Part shown: one piece after another, positions 12,118-24,192 of the stretch | How positions within the stretch are numbered: position 1 is the stretch's first letter | How the letters are laid out: each line of letters opens with the position of its first letter | Assembly (NCBI GenBank): GCA_022578965.1 | Contig: MU400583.1 | Span: 62,001-126,000 of the forward strand | Reading direction: 5' to 3' | Length of the DNA stretch: 64,000 nt | Origin: Xylaria sp. FL1777 | Lineage: Eukaryota; Ascomycota; Sordariomycetes; Xylariales; Xylariaceae | Notes under the pieces: generated by a model | The model's database searches: none | Seen by the model: the letters and a program-made list of their open reading frames with translations, nothing else | What the model was told of the DNA's origin: nothing | Program-made: the position numbers and the translations under genes

Positions 12118-13114
12118 ATGGTTGATCAACTCCAGTCTACCCACTACGGCGACACCTTTTTGCAGAAGTCTGCGGGCCAGAGTGATCTACCAGATGAAGA
12201 GTCACGAGGGCTTCTGACCAATATTCCCATAAAGGACCAAATGAACCCAAACCCACGATGGCAGACAAAGATGAGCATGATATACTTGACGATATTTAAT
12301 GGAGTTCTATTTAGTCTTTCTATTATATTATTTGGAACGATGTGGTACCGCCAAAGCTCTCCCGTTAAGAATGCTGAGCTCAGGAGTACCTCAATATACA
12401 GTGAGCTTTCCCCAATGCCTTGCACTTGTTTAGCCCCTTCGATCTGACTGAATTCAGGCCCTGTGTACGATTCGATTGACCTTGGACTACACGAAATACA
12501 GGTAAACGGGACGCTCTACCCACCTAAGCAGCCCTCGATAGCGCGGCAGATGCCCAACCCAGAGGCGGACAGGGTGTGGGAAGATTATGAGAGAGTCCGT
12601 CCGCTGCGTCTTACGAAGTCCCAACTCATACGGATGGGGAAGGACCCTTCAAAGGTGTCAAAATACGAAGATACGGACTGGGGATTCGGCGATGACGCAT
12701 ACGTGGGCGACTTGGACGTCTTTCACCAACTGCACTGCTTGAACACGCTGCGCCAATACGCTTACGCCGATTATTATCACATGACGGCAATCAACGCGAG
12801 CGATGAGAACTCGTTGATGGCCCTGCACGTAAATCACTGTGTCGATATCCTCCTGCAGGAGATTCAGTGTTCGGGAAATGCAGGGTTTATCACTTCCGGT
12901 TGGGTACAAAACCAACGTTATCCTCAGCCAGACATGTGTGTCTCCTTTTCTCTTTCTCGTCAAAATAGTTAATCTAACCAAAGAAGAAGTATCTAGCTAA
13001 CATATAGATAGGTCAATTAACCGCAAATGCATCGTATTTGAGAATGTGGTCGCGTGGCGCAATGCCAACTCAGTCGATTCCGATAAGTATAAGAAACTGA
13101 TGGCAGAGCCCTAG
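12118..13114 (+). CDS. UstYa-family (DUF3328) oxidase-like protein
   Basis: Exons 12118-12400, 12458-12935 and 13012-13114 give 287 residues with all junctions in frame. One membrane-spanning helix lies at about residues 54-77, after a soluble N-terminal tail. The C-terminal domain carries both family signatures: HQLHC (about 184-188) and HVNHC followed by VDILLQEIQC (about 218 onward). Members of this family act with or in place of P450s in oxidative tailoring: cyclisation in ustiloxin-type peptides, and oxidation, dehydrogenation or chlorination in other fungal clusters. It is the leftmost gene with a clear biosynthetic family and lies 0.9 kb from the OrdA-like P450, which it probably assists. 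The exact donor of intron 2 (near 12,936) could shift by a few bases. Confidence 0.85.
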
Positions 13115-14013
13115 AGTAAATATTACCGTGGCTTCAGCGGGTTAAACAGTTGCGTAAGGGAAGGCCAATATATTACATCTGTAATGATCCTCGATCATTG
13201 AGTCTCTGAATGTATAGCATAGTGGGCAGTTATTGTGACTAGAGACTGAAGGCGAGGTGTAAAGGATACGCCATCCGGCGAATGGTATCTAAAATTTACA
13301 CAATTAACCGTGCTAGTTAATTCCCTATATAGGCATGAAGCAGATGAAGTAGTATTGAACACTTCATACAGAGTCCTCTGCTGACTTATTGTGGCGGTAC
13401 ATAGCCTCATGGGTTCTGCTGCCCCTGAGCACCCTTTCCACGTAGCCGCTGAGCTAATGTTTTGCTATGGGCATGTTAATTTTACCAGAACACAGTATTA
13501 ACGGGAGTAGCACTAACGCATATGAGTGCGGCTGAGTTCATGAATAAGTTCAATTGCACTTGGGGAAGGTGGAGGGTACGGACGTGCTGGAACACCCAAC
13601 TGCGGCGTAGTCGTCCACATCCATCAGGCTGAGTACTGCTGAGTATCTTGCTGGGATCTTAAGACCGGTTTTACCGCCTTGATACCGGGGAAGGTGTGTT
13701 ATTTACAAGGCGAGATCTCGATCACTTAGGTGGCAGGCACAAAGTAAAACACCAGATGTTATTTCTAAATTTCAGATTGTCTAGTCTGATAAAGGCTACC
13801 CAATCAAGTATAAGGGTGATGAAATCAAATCGATCAACACGGAAAATCTCGAAAAGGCTCAAGTGTTTATTCTGTTAATGGTGTTGGTGTTGGTTGTAAC
13901 CATGATTAAAAAAAACTTTTTTAATATTTGTGAAGAGCTGTGGTGAGCATGCACCCCTTAAAGCCCATAGCTTTTCTAAAGCAGCTCTGGCTAAGTAAAG
14001 CACAGAATAACAT
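13115..14013. other. Spacer between UstYa-like gene and P450
   Basis: About 0.9 kb between the 3' ends of two convergent genes. No open frame with a recognisable product was found. A short A/T tract at 13,905-13,925 lies near the P450 3' end. Confidence 0.5.
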
Positions 14014-16385
14014 CTACGATGGATATCGAGTCATGATGCTCTCGACTTCCTCGGCATCACTCTTCTCCCAAGGGTGTAGTGTCTCGACCTCACGTATCAG
14101 GGCCTCGTGCTGAGAGCTTCTTGGCTTGATGGTAGCCTTGAAAGGCAACGGATGAGTGGTAATACCCGAGGTGAATAGCACTTTGTTCTCAATCTCGTGG
14201 CCGTCTGTATCGCGGCCCTTGCTGATGTCGAAGACAGCTAGGGTCTGCGCGATGGTAATCCAGACCGTGAATTCGGCAAAATGCCGACCGGGACAAATAC
14301 GGCGGCCGTAGCCAAACACGTAATCGCGCGGGTCCGGAGCTTTATTCGGCGCAATGTAACGCTCCGGGTCGAATCTCATAGGATCGGGGTAGTGTTTGGG
14401 ATCGTGCGTAAACCACCTAAGATATCACGATCTCGTTTAGAACGTCTCGAGTACATTGTCTAACGAGTTCAATAGTGAAAGATGTGTCGTGAGATACTTA
14501 CCATAGGTTGGCTAGAATTACGGAATCCTTCGGAATAAAGTATGTCTTGCCGTCATATTCAACGACGTCATCCTCGGAACTGGCATGGGCCACACCCATT
14601 GGGATTACAGGGTGGAAACGCCTGCAACATTTGGGTCAAAAATTGCCATATGAAGCAAGGTTTGAAAGAGGCCCTATGACCTCGGATGCCCTAGAACAAG
14701 CTTCTAGGGCAAAAAAGAAAGGGGAAAACAAAAAAGAAGTTTAAGCTATTGAGATAGAACAACTAAGAAAGAAACGACGCTGAAGAGTACTGACCAGGCT
14801 TCATCTACTATGGCGTTGATGTAAGGCAAATTCTCCCGGTCATTATAGGAAGGAAGCCGCCCCGTGCCAACAACACGATCGATCTCCTCTTGAGCTTTAC
14901 GCTGCACTTCTGGGTACAACGTCATGGCTAGCCAGAACGATGAGATGGTTGAGACCGTCTGTATAGTCCACGTCAGCTTTTTCATCGGCACCTGGTTTGT
15001 GTTTGCTATTGCACTTACAGTGTCGGCTCCGCCACCGTACACGGACAACTGTAGCGAGTAAGAATCAATGCTTTGCCACCCCAACGGAGATGACGGAGTA
15101 ATTTAATTGTCTGATTGGAGGGGCTAGCTGAGAAGCCAACGCAGTGTGACAACCTGGGAAAGAAACTCGTTTCTCATAAAATTCACTTACGGCAGTCCAC
15201 TTAAGGTCGTATTCATCCTTAGGGGACAAAGTTCCACCTTTGGACCAATAGAAGTCGTTGACGTAAGACTGTTCGAAGTTACCTCTGGCCCTCCGATTCT
15301 TAGCAAACTCCCACGGGGCCTCAAGCATTGTTGTCATCTTTGCCCGGTATTCCCTGGCGGTTTTCTTAAAGCTAGTGCCGGGCATCCACTCCGGTAAGTG
15401 GCGTACTGATCATGAGGGATTAACAACACTCCTAGAGATCTACAAGAGCTCGTAACACCTTACAAATCGGGATCACGTCCACAAGCCAGCGCCCAGGCAT
15501 CGTGGCAATGGAGAACTGCTCAACAGCCGTATCGGCGAGCTTGACTAAGGGATCGGAAGTTTTTGAACCCGTGCTGTATCCGTACTACTCAAAGTATTGT
15601 GGTTCAGCAACAAGCTTATAAATCTGCCGAGAGGCGTAATAAAGGACTCCACTTAACGTACAACCATCTTGAGAATTATAGCGCCAGCCTCAGTCCTAAT
15701 GTGCTGCACTAAGTCCTCGGGCTTGTCGAGCACGCGGAAAAGGAATCGATGCACCTCAGCCTCCTGTAGTGGTAGATAGGCGCTTGAAAGGGATGGTGTG
15801 CCCATGATGGTGTGAACAGCCTTTCGCTGGGCACGAAAATGTCTATCGTATTTCAAGATACCAGTAATATTCCCCCAGCCAGCCCTTTGTACTACCGATC
15901 AGCATCATTGTCCCACTGGAAGGAGGGGTAGGAAAATGCAAACTCACATCTCGCCCCCGAACACGAGTCTCGTCCGCGACGAATAGTTGGCTGAGCGTTT
16001 CTCAAAGAGCTCGGAGGTAAGTTCATGGGAATGTAAAAGGATAATGGTGGTTCCCATCGCTGTTACGGAACTGATGGGACCTGTCATGTCACGAGACAAA
16101 AGGTTATCATGAGCATAAACATAGTATTTGTGGCGATACCGGCTGCTCGGACACTAGAGAATCGGGAAATTACACACCATACAGATCCTTGTGCTTAAGC
16201 CAGTGCTCCCACTCTCGTACGCCACCTTGAGGGAGGTCTTTCACATTTCCCACCACGGGCCAGCCTTTTGGCCCGGGAGGCAAGGGGCCTCTCTTGGTCT
16301 TTCGGGCCGTAGGGATGAGTACCACACCTACGAGTAGTAGAACAACTAGGAGGGAACCCCTCAGGAGGGTGGCGGCAGTCTCCAT
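14014..16385 (-). CDS. Cytochrome P450, OrdA-like, nine exons
   Basis: Exons on the minus strand: 16178-16385, 15948-16080, 15662-15884, 15464-15584, 15191-15405, 15019-15048, 14795-14958, 14502-14621 and 14014-14416. They give 538 residues with every junction in frame. An N-terminal membrane anchor (about 5-28) is followed by the PLPPGPKGWPVVGN hinge, a GWGN segment (C-helix region), the I-helix GGGADTTVS with its acid-Thr pair intact, DPMRFDPERY, and the heme loop FGYGRRICPGRH (Cys about 446). The architecture and intron-rich structure resemble the OrdA/AflQ-type monooxygenases that oxidise polyketides. It would act at the ER membrane with the P450 reductase. A 30-nt exon (15,019-15,048) encodes just the I-helix segment LSVYGGGADT. 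The substrate cannot be inferred; a role in tailoring the cluster product is likely. Confidence 0.9.
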
Positions 16386-18530
16386 GACTGATTAGAAAGA
16401 AAAGGTACTAAATAATAGTGCAACGTAGCTGGGCTGTACGAGAGGCTTGAGTGAAGTTGTTTTCGGTTTTTATATGCCTAGTATTCAGCGCAACTCAGGA
16501 TGGGTTTAAGTGATAAGTCTAAGCTCATGCTATTCTAAGGAATAGCGTCGCCAAAAGAGAAAATTAGGCAAGGTTATAAACACTTCACATCGGAGGTTTA
16601 TCGCATGCAACATGGTCACAGAGCTGCAGATCATAGACATATACCGGTGCAGACTCCACTTCCGTTCACACCGTAGGGAGACAAGTGTGTCGAATTGAGG
16701 TTTTGGGCGCTTCAAATCTAGCCATTGGTTGTTCAACTGATCAATTGGGGTTAGAGTTGTTGAATGTGTTGTTGTTGGTCTGTAAGTCTGGTACATGGCA
16801 TCTCACGTACATAAACAACTTATACAACATAGTTATTTACTAAAGTTTTTAACCATATTTAGTTACTTTATTAAAAAAAATATGTAATACCACTATAACA
16901 TAATATAGTTAACTAAATGCTTTGAATAATCTTATAGAGCTAGACTTTTAATTACAGATCTAAGAGTTAAACGAAAATTATACCGCGTATATGCGTAATA
17001 GTTTGCGGGGTAATTCACGGTAAGCTGACAACCCCTCTTACGTATATGCAGAATGGTCAACCCCTCGCGGCTAGGAACCCGATTCAGTATGTCATAACGT
17101 TGAAACTAAGGCATCTTTGATTTTATATAAGCTGTTAGACAAGGGGATAATGGTACTGGAATGGTAGCTATATGAGCATTACATTTAACTGAACTACTTC
17201 GTGAGTTAGGTGGGAAGACCTTATTATATACATGGACAGCCCTTCATAGCCCCCAATCCAGTACAGTACCGTACACGAAATGACTTCTTTTTTTAAAAAA
17301 AAAACAAAAAACAAAAAACAAAAAACAAATAGCAACAATAATTACCTAGATAGGGTAGCCAGGAAGCCTTTACGGCTGTTAGGGATCGCCAAGACCGCTA
17401 AAACGCCACAACAAGAACTGGCTAATCGGATAGCCAGGTTCAGTTTCTAACCAATCACAAGAGGCCTTAGAGTAGCCAATCAGTACTCTAGAGACCACTC
17501 GGGATAATGGAACCGGTCAATCAGCGGCTAGGATTTCACTCATTAGGAAAAATCAGCGAAAATAAATGCAGGATCCATCCGAGAATCCACTTCTCGCACG
17601 AACCCTCCATAAATCTTGGTTGATAAGTGCATGGTCTCCCATGATCTGGACCGCAGAGATCATCTTGGAGAACAGTTGCACCTTTAATAGCTATGGCTTA
17701 AGCGTCATAAGTATCTTTTGGATCGTCTTCTCAATTTATATTGTTTGGATTTATTTATCCCCTTTGCATAGCTGTTTGTCGGTGATTTATGAGATGCTTA
17801 TAAAGCTATGACCGTAATCGCCGAAGCTGTACTCGGTCTTAAAGGAATGCCTAAAACCGCCCTTGATCTACTTAGGTACTGCCTAGTATAATGCAGGTTT
17901 AACCTGTGGGGATTTTCGGGTACCTGCCGGGTACCCTGGTAAATCCTTTGAGCTACCTACCTAGGTATAGAATCCTTTGAGCTATGAGCTACTTAAGTAA
18001 TCCTGTGTGCTACTCAATCCTGTGAGGTACTGAATCCTTTGAACTCCATGATACAAGGAGCTGCTAGTGTGTTAGAAATAAATACTTGGCCACAAACCAG
18101 CGTTGAGAGGTTTTACACCTCTGTAAATTATCCTTTATATTAATGGGAACATATGAATAAGAGTTTTTACGAGTAAATATAGCATAACATTAAAGATTAA
18201 AAAATTATAGCCCTTTAAGATTTTTTTTATTATATTAAATACTTGTATATTGATGTAAACATTAGTGAAGTTAATAGTACTTATGTAAGCTTAGTATAAC
18301 CCTTGCATCAACCCTTGCATTAAACCCTTGCTTATAGGTTTGCACTAACATTAGAGATCTTTAAAGAGGTGTTGAAGATAAAATCCCTTGTATCTGACAT
18401 AGTGCGGATCTCCCGGATGATAAATATACAAACATCATCCTTAGCATCATGCTAATCTCTATACGATCTCTATCACCATAGTGGGCTGCCTTGTTTCGCT
18501 TTACGACACACCCCTTAAAGTTTAATAATC
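16386..18530. other. AT-rich spacer before the regulator gene
   Basis: About 2.1 kb without a supported gene. From 16,800 to 17,000 and 18,100 to 18,300 it is strongly AT-rich. A CAAAAAA-type microsatellite lies at about 17,290-17,330. An 81-codon frame at 17,566-17,811 is hydrophobic but has no family resemblance and lies among stop-rich sequence, so I leave it out. Confidence 0.5.
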
Positions 18531-20061
18531 ATGTTTGGTACGCTGGTCTCGACCAATTTTGGTCAAGGGAACTTGGAGTTCGTCGAGAACCAAGATCCCA
18601 ATGCTGCACTCAGCTTTAACATCCGACACAAGATCCACATCTCTTGCACGTTCTGCCGCTCAAGAAAGGTAAAGTAGTCACAAGGGAAAAAGGCCGCCCT
18701 CGTTTACTTTGTGTGCTGGTGTCTGTATATTAGCGGCTGCTGACAACATAGTAATATAGATAGGCTGTTCTGGAGAACGGAGTGGATGTCAGAGATGCAC
18801 AACCATGGGCCTCGAGTGCGTCTATCCAGCACATCGAGGACGCATCAAACGACAGGAAAAAAACAATAGCCGTTGTGTAGTAAGTGAACTGTGAAAGTCA
18901 TGGTTAAAAGACCGCGTCGCTGACCTAACTTAACCAAAGGCGACTCAGCGTGACGCCAATGTCGCGACCCAAATGACAAGCGATAGAGCTGAGCCTGGTG
19001 CTAGAAAAAGGCCCAGAAGTTCCGAAGAGGATCTATCGTTAGACAGCCTACAGAACATCACATTCGATAACGATAATTGCATAGACGAGTCTCTATTTGA
19101 GCCTTGGATTATGAACACCGCAACGCACTACGGATTGGAAGGCGGGTCGACCTCACGTAGTAGCAGCACCGATGCTTGTAAGTGCTTCTGCAGGTATCTC
19201 AAACTCAGCCGATTAACAAGGCCAATAGCTCCCTTTGACTTCACAACTAGGGAAGTGGCGTTTTCATTACAGAGTAGCAGTGCTACAATGGCCCTGCCGG
19301 GTCAGCAGCCTGAAGTGTCGACGGTAAGCACACCTCTGACGTCCTCAGGCGACCCGTCACCTTCAGAAGACGCAGGCGAGTTAGAGCTTTGGGAAGAGGC
19401 CCGCATGGCACCAGATAGTGATATGTCGGGGGCCATGAGTGTCGATGGACACAGTACAACAGGCTGGTCACCAGAAGCGCTGCCTCTCGAACCCGGGGAC
19501 AAAAAGCGCCCAAAGTCCAGCAGCTGCCGCTGTCTTCTGAGTTCCATATCTTTTCTCGAGAGGCTTGTCTCCGGAGCGGCGTCTTGCGAGAGTCGGATGG
19601 ACCGGCTTCTAGGCGACGTTCGGGAGGCTATTGAAACCTTGGCAAAATTCATGGCATGTGAAAGATGCGTGGCGCAGGTGGAGTTGAACATAGTGCTCGC
19701 TATGGCGGCCCGGCAAATCAGTGTCATCTGCGGCAAGGTGGCACATGCTTACAAGGCAATGCACATGATGACCAGCGCCGTCGAGAAAAGTTCTGCAAGA
19801 GAGTCGCAGCAACGACCCGGCCCTGAAGACCCGGCGGGTCCCGTCGTCGAGATCTTCGTATCGACATATCGCGTCAACCAACGCGAGCGGCTATACTTGC
19901 TGAAAAGTCTAGTGACACTGCAGATCACCGAGCTGCAACAGCATATTGACACAATGGTGTGGCAGTATCGCAATCGGCCAAATCCAGGGCAAGCGGGGGC
20001 TCTTCGTGAAGCAAAAAACCAAATCAAATTAGCACAGATGGCTATCAGCAACAGTTCATGA
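18531..20061 (+). CDS. AflR-like Zn2Cys6 transcription factor
   Basis: Exons 18531-18668, 18760-18879 and 18940-20061 give 459 residues in frame. The binuclear zinc cluster is split by intron 1: CTFCRSRK is in exon 1, and IGCSGERSGCQRCTTMGLEC in exon 2. Spacing is C-x2-C-x6-C-x6-C-x2-C-x6-C (Cys 39, 42, 49, 56, 59, 66). A basic stretch GRIKRQEK follows. The C-terminal half carries the CRCLLSSISFLERL region and a helical domain like that of the aflatoxin regulator AflR. It very likely activates the surrounding cluster in the nucleus. It lies centrally between the first P450 and the transporter. Its target motif cannot be read from the sequence with confidence; I found no obvious shared TCG-N5-CGA sites in the few promoters I scanned. 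Confidence 0.9.
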
Positions 20062-20420
20062 CAGCCTCAGGGACATTTAAATAGACATAGACGTGTATTT
20101 CTATCTGCATCTGTACAAGCGGTGTGTATTGTTATTGTTCATCGAATTCTACAGGGCCCCGAGCTTGAATAGAGCGTATCTACGACGTTGCAACTTGACA
20201 AAGCATCTACATCGTCGGCGGAGAGTTTTATGCGTACGTAGGTCATTTCTAGGTATTGTCGCCCATTACGTCAACCCTTACCCATCTGAATCTATTATCT
20301 CGTAAGCCTACAGATTTACAATGACGTAGTTCTACTATCGGTGGCAAAACCATACCACTGAGTTATACACAGAGCGCCACGGCGAGACAACCAGACGGTT
20401 TTATAGTGAGACAGTCTTAC

Positions 20421-20494
20421 ACCTGGTAAGGCTGCCTCTCGTATCCGTACTTGAGGCTATTCGGCCCTCGCTTATCTGAGACATGTTGACAGAC
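20421..20494. repeat. Dispersed repeat copy 1
   Basis: The block CTCTCGTATCCG, ACTTGAG, CTCGCTTATCTGAG and TTGACAGA recurs in the same order at 25,339-25,446, with scattered, mostly transition differences and an extra segment in the second copy. It is probably a remnant of a transposable element. Confidence 0.65.
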
Positions 20495-21164
20495 CTCGGA
20501 GGTCAGGAAGGCCGGACCAATTGTATATAGAGTCAAGGATAGCCACCAAGGCCGGGAAAGTCCAAAGAGGGGATCATGGACCTTCGTAGCCATAATAGAT
20601 TATAGTATTCTAAATGCGGTTAATTCCCAACCCTGATACCATCCCTTGTTATAAAGTGGAACATATGGTCACGCAGCTATTGATAGACTTATTAATTGGG
20701 CCTAAATGCCCACCGGTTAAAGAAACTCACATATGGAGTGTTTGATAAGTCCACTTGACTCATCATATGTGTAATTCCACTTTCTAAAAGCTTTGCGGGT
20801 GCAACCAATATGCTAGCTATGAAGTCATAGCATTTGCGAGGTTACACATATATTTGATTTGGTTTGGTCTACCTATGACAAAGGAGGCAGGCAGCAATTG
20901 CAGAACTGTTCATTTAAGTGGTGTCATAAATTTTGAATTTATAAGCAACAGTAAATTAATTATTTTTTTATAACTAACTAGTTACCTCATTGTACATTTC
21001 CTTTAATATAGTTAATTAACTTTTAACTTTTATATTTGTAGTTTTATATAAAAAAATCATTTTAAATCATGTTATGTGTATACTCTATAAGGTTAGCTTT
21101 AAAGCAGTGAAAATAAAAACTAACTACTTTATTCCCTTATACGGGGAAATTATATGTAGCCGTA

Positions 21165-21245
21165 TGGAAACATATCCATTCGTTGACACGGCGAAATTGG
21201 CCGTAGAGAAATATGTCCATTTCATGGTGCGGCAAAATTAGCCGA
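21165..21245. repeat. Two imperfect 40-base tandem copies
   Basis: The order CATATCCATT ... ACGGCGAAATTGGCCG is followed by ATATGTCCATT ... GCGGCAAAATTAGCCG. The two units differ at several positions, consistent with an old duplication at the edge of an AT-rich block. Confidence 0.5.
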
Positions 21246-21628
21246 ACGTGTAGAGAGAGAGGCGGGTAAAGTGGGCTAACGCCTGCTGCTACAGCTTACG
21301 TATACGTGTACTGCGTGCGTATATGTACTCAAACTACCTAGGTAGGTACCTACCCTAGAGTTAAGTACATGGGCGCCCCAGCTCGGCATTAGCAGATATG
21401 GGGTTTCAATGTGCAGGCATCACCCTAGTTGCAGAATAACAAATACGCGGTATACTGCGTACATGTACACCAGGCCACACTAGTATAGGTACATTAAAAA
21501 TCCGGGTGCAGCCGTACTGTCTCCACCGTTTCTGCCAACCCCAGTATCCGTTGTTTCCGGTCCCGCAATAGTAGTCCGCAAAGGTGTCATACCCAATACA
21601 TGTGGTGTTTTGCGAAATCCAAGGTTGG

Positions 21629-21855
21629 CAGGATGGGGATCCTGTAGCGCGACGCTACACTACATGCTCGGAAGGCAAGAGCACTGGTAATTATGAGGCT
21701 GCTCTCTACCGGTGATTCGGGTATGAAAAATAAGCTGTTAATTAGTCTTGAAGGATTTTTACTACCTGATACCCCTTGTTTAGCAAGTTGATTACTAAAA
21801 GCCTCCTGCCGGTAGTACAGTCTCCTGCACGTGGCGCAACAGGATTGTCATCCTG
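21629..21855. mobile_element. MITE-like element, copy A (227 bp)
   Basis: The left end reads CAGGATGGGGATCCTGTAGC and the reverse complement of the right end reads CAGGATGACAATCCTGTTGC, giving terminal inverted repeats of about 27 bases. The first 16 bases of each end are nearly palindromic themselves (CAGGAT...ATCCTG). The interior (CTGTTAATTAGT, CCTTGTTTAGCAAGT, CTGCCGGTAGT) matches the element at 39,743-39,951. There is no coding capacity. It is non-autonomous; target-site duplications are not clear. Confidence 0.75.
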
Positions 21856-22329
21856 TTGACCGGCAAGGACTCGCAGACGGAGGTTGGAGGGGGCAGGTAG
21901 ACGGAGTACCGGTACCGGTATTACGCGAACAAGGCGCGCACAGGCCTGGTACCCAGGTACCTGCTCCACGGAATACCGGTATACTGCGTATGCGTACATG
22001 TATGTCTCATTTGGATGTCTCTCCTTCATTACATGATTACATGATTACATGTACACATGTAATTTTACCAAGCGAAGGCCCTCGTCAAGCTACCCGCAGC
22101 AGCCCTGTCTAGCGCGCGCAACTTTTTGCCAAAACATTTAACACCCATCTAACCTCTGCATTCTCTCCAGCAGCCTGGCCTGATCTTTGCCCAGCTCACC
22201 GCCAATTCCGTACTGATAAGTGCTAGACCCCCGAGGCATTCTCCGTCCCCATACGTGCTCTACGTCACATCCTGCCCACCATTCTTTTAGTCTCTGTTCC
22301 TTCCGGCGCGAGTCATCCTCGGTTTCGGC

Positions 22330-24192
22330 ATGGCGGCCTCTAGAAACGACCCGGTGCAGCACGTCGTCGAAAAGGAGCTCATCTCTGGTCACTCCCCCGC
22401 CGAGTCTGACACGGTCGCCATAGATGGGTCGAACCAACCTTCGTCAGAACAAGAGGAGGTGGTGGAAGATGTCGCGACTGTGCCTCGGATGAGCACATTC
22501 CGCTGGTTGAGCATATGTGTTGGGCTGTACCTGACCGCGTTCCTGTACGGGCTGGACTCGACCATTTCCGCTGCCATCCAGGGTCCCATTCTAGCGAGTC
22601 TCGGTGACCTCGAGCTGCTGCCATGGGTTGGTACCGGCTTTCTGCTGGGCTCCGTCGCCACCATCTCGCTGTTTGGCTCGCTGTATACGAAGCTGGAGGT
22701 CAAATGGCTGTACCTGGGGAGTATCCTCACCTTCGAGGTCGGCAGTGCCATTTGCGGTGCAGCTCCCAACATGCAGGTCTTGGCTTTCGGTAGAGTTGTG
22801 GCGGGAGTCGGGGGAACCGGCCTCTATCTTGGGTGAGCTCGTGAAGCCCGGGGTTGTAACGAGCCAACGCTAACCATCAATTACAGAGGCGTAACCTACA
22901 TCAACATTTTCGTGAGCCCTGCGAAACGGCCACTGTACACTGCATTAATTGGCACGTATGTTTTTCTCGATGAATCTTGCTGCAGTAGTCGAAATCATGT
23001 GACTAATGACCGCGAATAGATTCTGGGGCTTCGGTTGTGTTCTTGGACCCGTCATAGGTGGCGCATTTTCTCAGAGCAGTGCAACTTGGCGTTGGTAAGT
23101 GCGAGAAACCAGGAAAGCAATTCGAGCTTCACCTAACAAACTAACTTTGCAAGGTCTTTCTACATCAACCTCGTTCTTGGAGCAGCGTCAGCCCCAATTT
23201 ACATCTTCTACTTCCCACGCCACGGTGTGCATCGCCATGAAAAGATCCTACCGCGGATAAAGAACCTGGACTGGCTGGGCGCTATACTAAATGCTGCAAC
23301 ATATGCTCTCTTCATCGTCTCCGCCACCTACGCTGGCGCTATCTGGCCATTTAATTCTGGAAAAGTCATCGCCCTCTGGGTTGTGACCGGCGTTTCGATC
23401 ATTCTTTTTGTCCTTCAACAAAGGACCGCATTCTTGACCACCAAAGAAGATCGAATCTATCCAGTGTGGTGCCTCAAAAGTCGGTCCTTAATTATGCTGT
23501 ACCTAGGAACCGCCGGAAGCAGTGCCGTTCTGAACTGTAACATCTACTACCTCCCCCTTTTCTTCGAGTTTGCTCACGGCGATGGCCCTATCGCCGTCTC
23601 AGCTCGGCTGCTACCATTCATATTCCTCATGATATTCGGTTCCCTTCTCTCTGGCGCTTTGATCCCGAAACTCAGCCTTTATGCCGCGTGGTACGTTATT
23701 TCCGGTGCCATCGCCCTGGTTGGGAGCGTGCTCTTGTTCCGCATCTCGGTGGCAACACCTGTCGGTAACATTTATGGGTTCGAGGCCTTGGTTGGGATCG
23801 GGTGTGGTCTGACCTTCCAGGCTGGTTACTCCCTCGCTCTTCTATTCGCCCCGCCAGAAAAGGGAACTTCAGTCCTCGGCTTCATTAACGTAGCGCAACT
23901 AGGCGCCGGAGCCTTGTCATTAGCAACGGCAGGATCGGTGTTTCAAAATATAGGCTTCGAAACCTTACAAAGCGCCCTCGACGGTAAGGGGTATTCCTCC
24001 ATTGAGATTCGTGAGGCGCTAGGTGGTGGGTATTCATCTATCATCAGTGACAGCACTCCTGAAGTGCGTGCCATCGCGCTGGAGGCCATTGGGAACACCC
24101 TCGCTAAGGTCTTCGGCATATCACTTGCGGGAGCTGCGACGGTGCTGGTGGCAGGGCTCTTGATGCGGTGGGAAAAGTTGAAGATGACTTAA
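22330..24192 (+). CDS. MFS transporter, drug/toxin efflux type
   Basis: Exons 22330-22832, 22887-22955, 23020-23094 and 23154-24192 give 561 residues. A cytosolic N-terminal tail of about 55 residues (acidic, Ser-rich) is followed by many hydrophobic helices. The helix-5 antiporter motif is seen as GCVLGPVIGGAF and is followed by TWRWSFYINL, the usual signature of 14-helix DHA2-type fungal exporters (the group of TRI12 and many cluster pumps). The length is normal for the family. It would export the cluster product across the plasma membrane and may confer self-protection. It is transcribed in the same direction as the regulator and away from the reductase to its right. Confidence 0.92.

Larger units (their letters stand above)
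20062..22329. other. Spacer with repeat copies between regulator and transporter
   Basis: About 2.3 kb. It contains one copy of a diverged dispersed repeat (about 20,421-20,494), an AT-rich block (about 20,930-21,130), two imperfect copies of a 40-base unit (about 21,165-21,245), and a 227-bp element with terminal inverted repeats (21,629-21,855). No gene is supported. The last 200 bases are C/T-rich and probably hold the transporter promoter. Confidence 0.6.

Noticed and set aside
12118..13114. Ribosomal-peptide (ustiloxin-type) cluster around the UstYa-family gene
   Set aside because: No repeat-containing Kex2 precursor or UstYb-like second copy is nearby, and the rest of the cluster is polyketide-type.
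17566..17811. 81-codon hydrophobic open frame on the plus strand
   Set aside because: It lies in stop-rich, AT-rich spacer, has no recognisable family, and no neighbouring exon could be joined to it.
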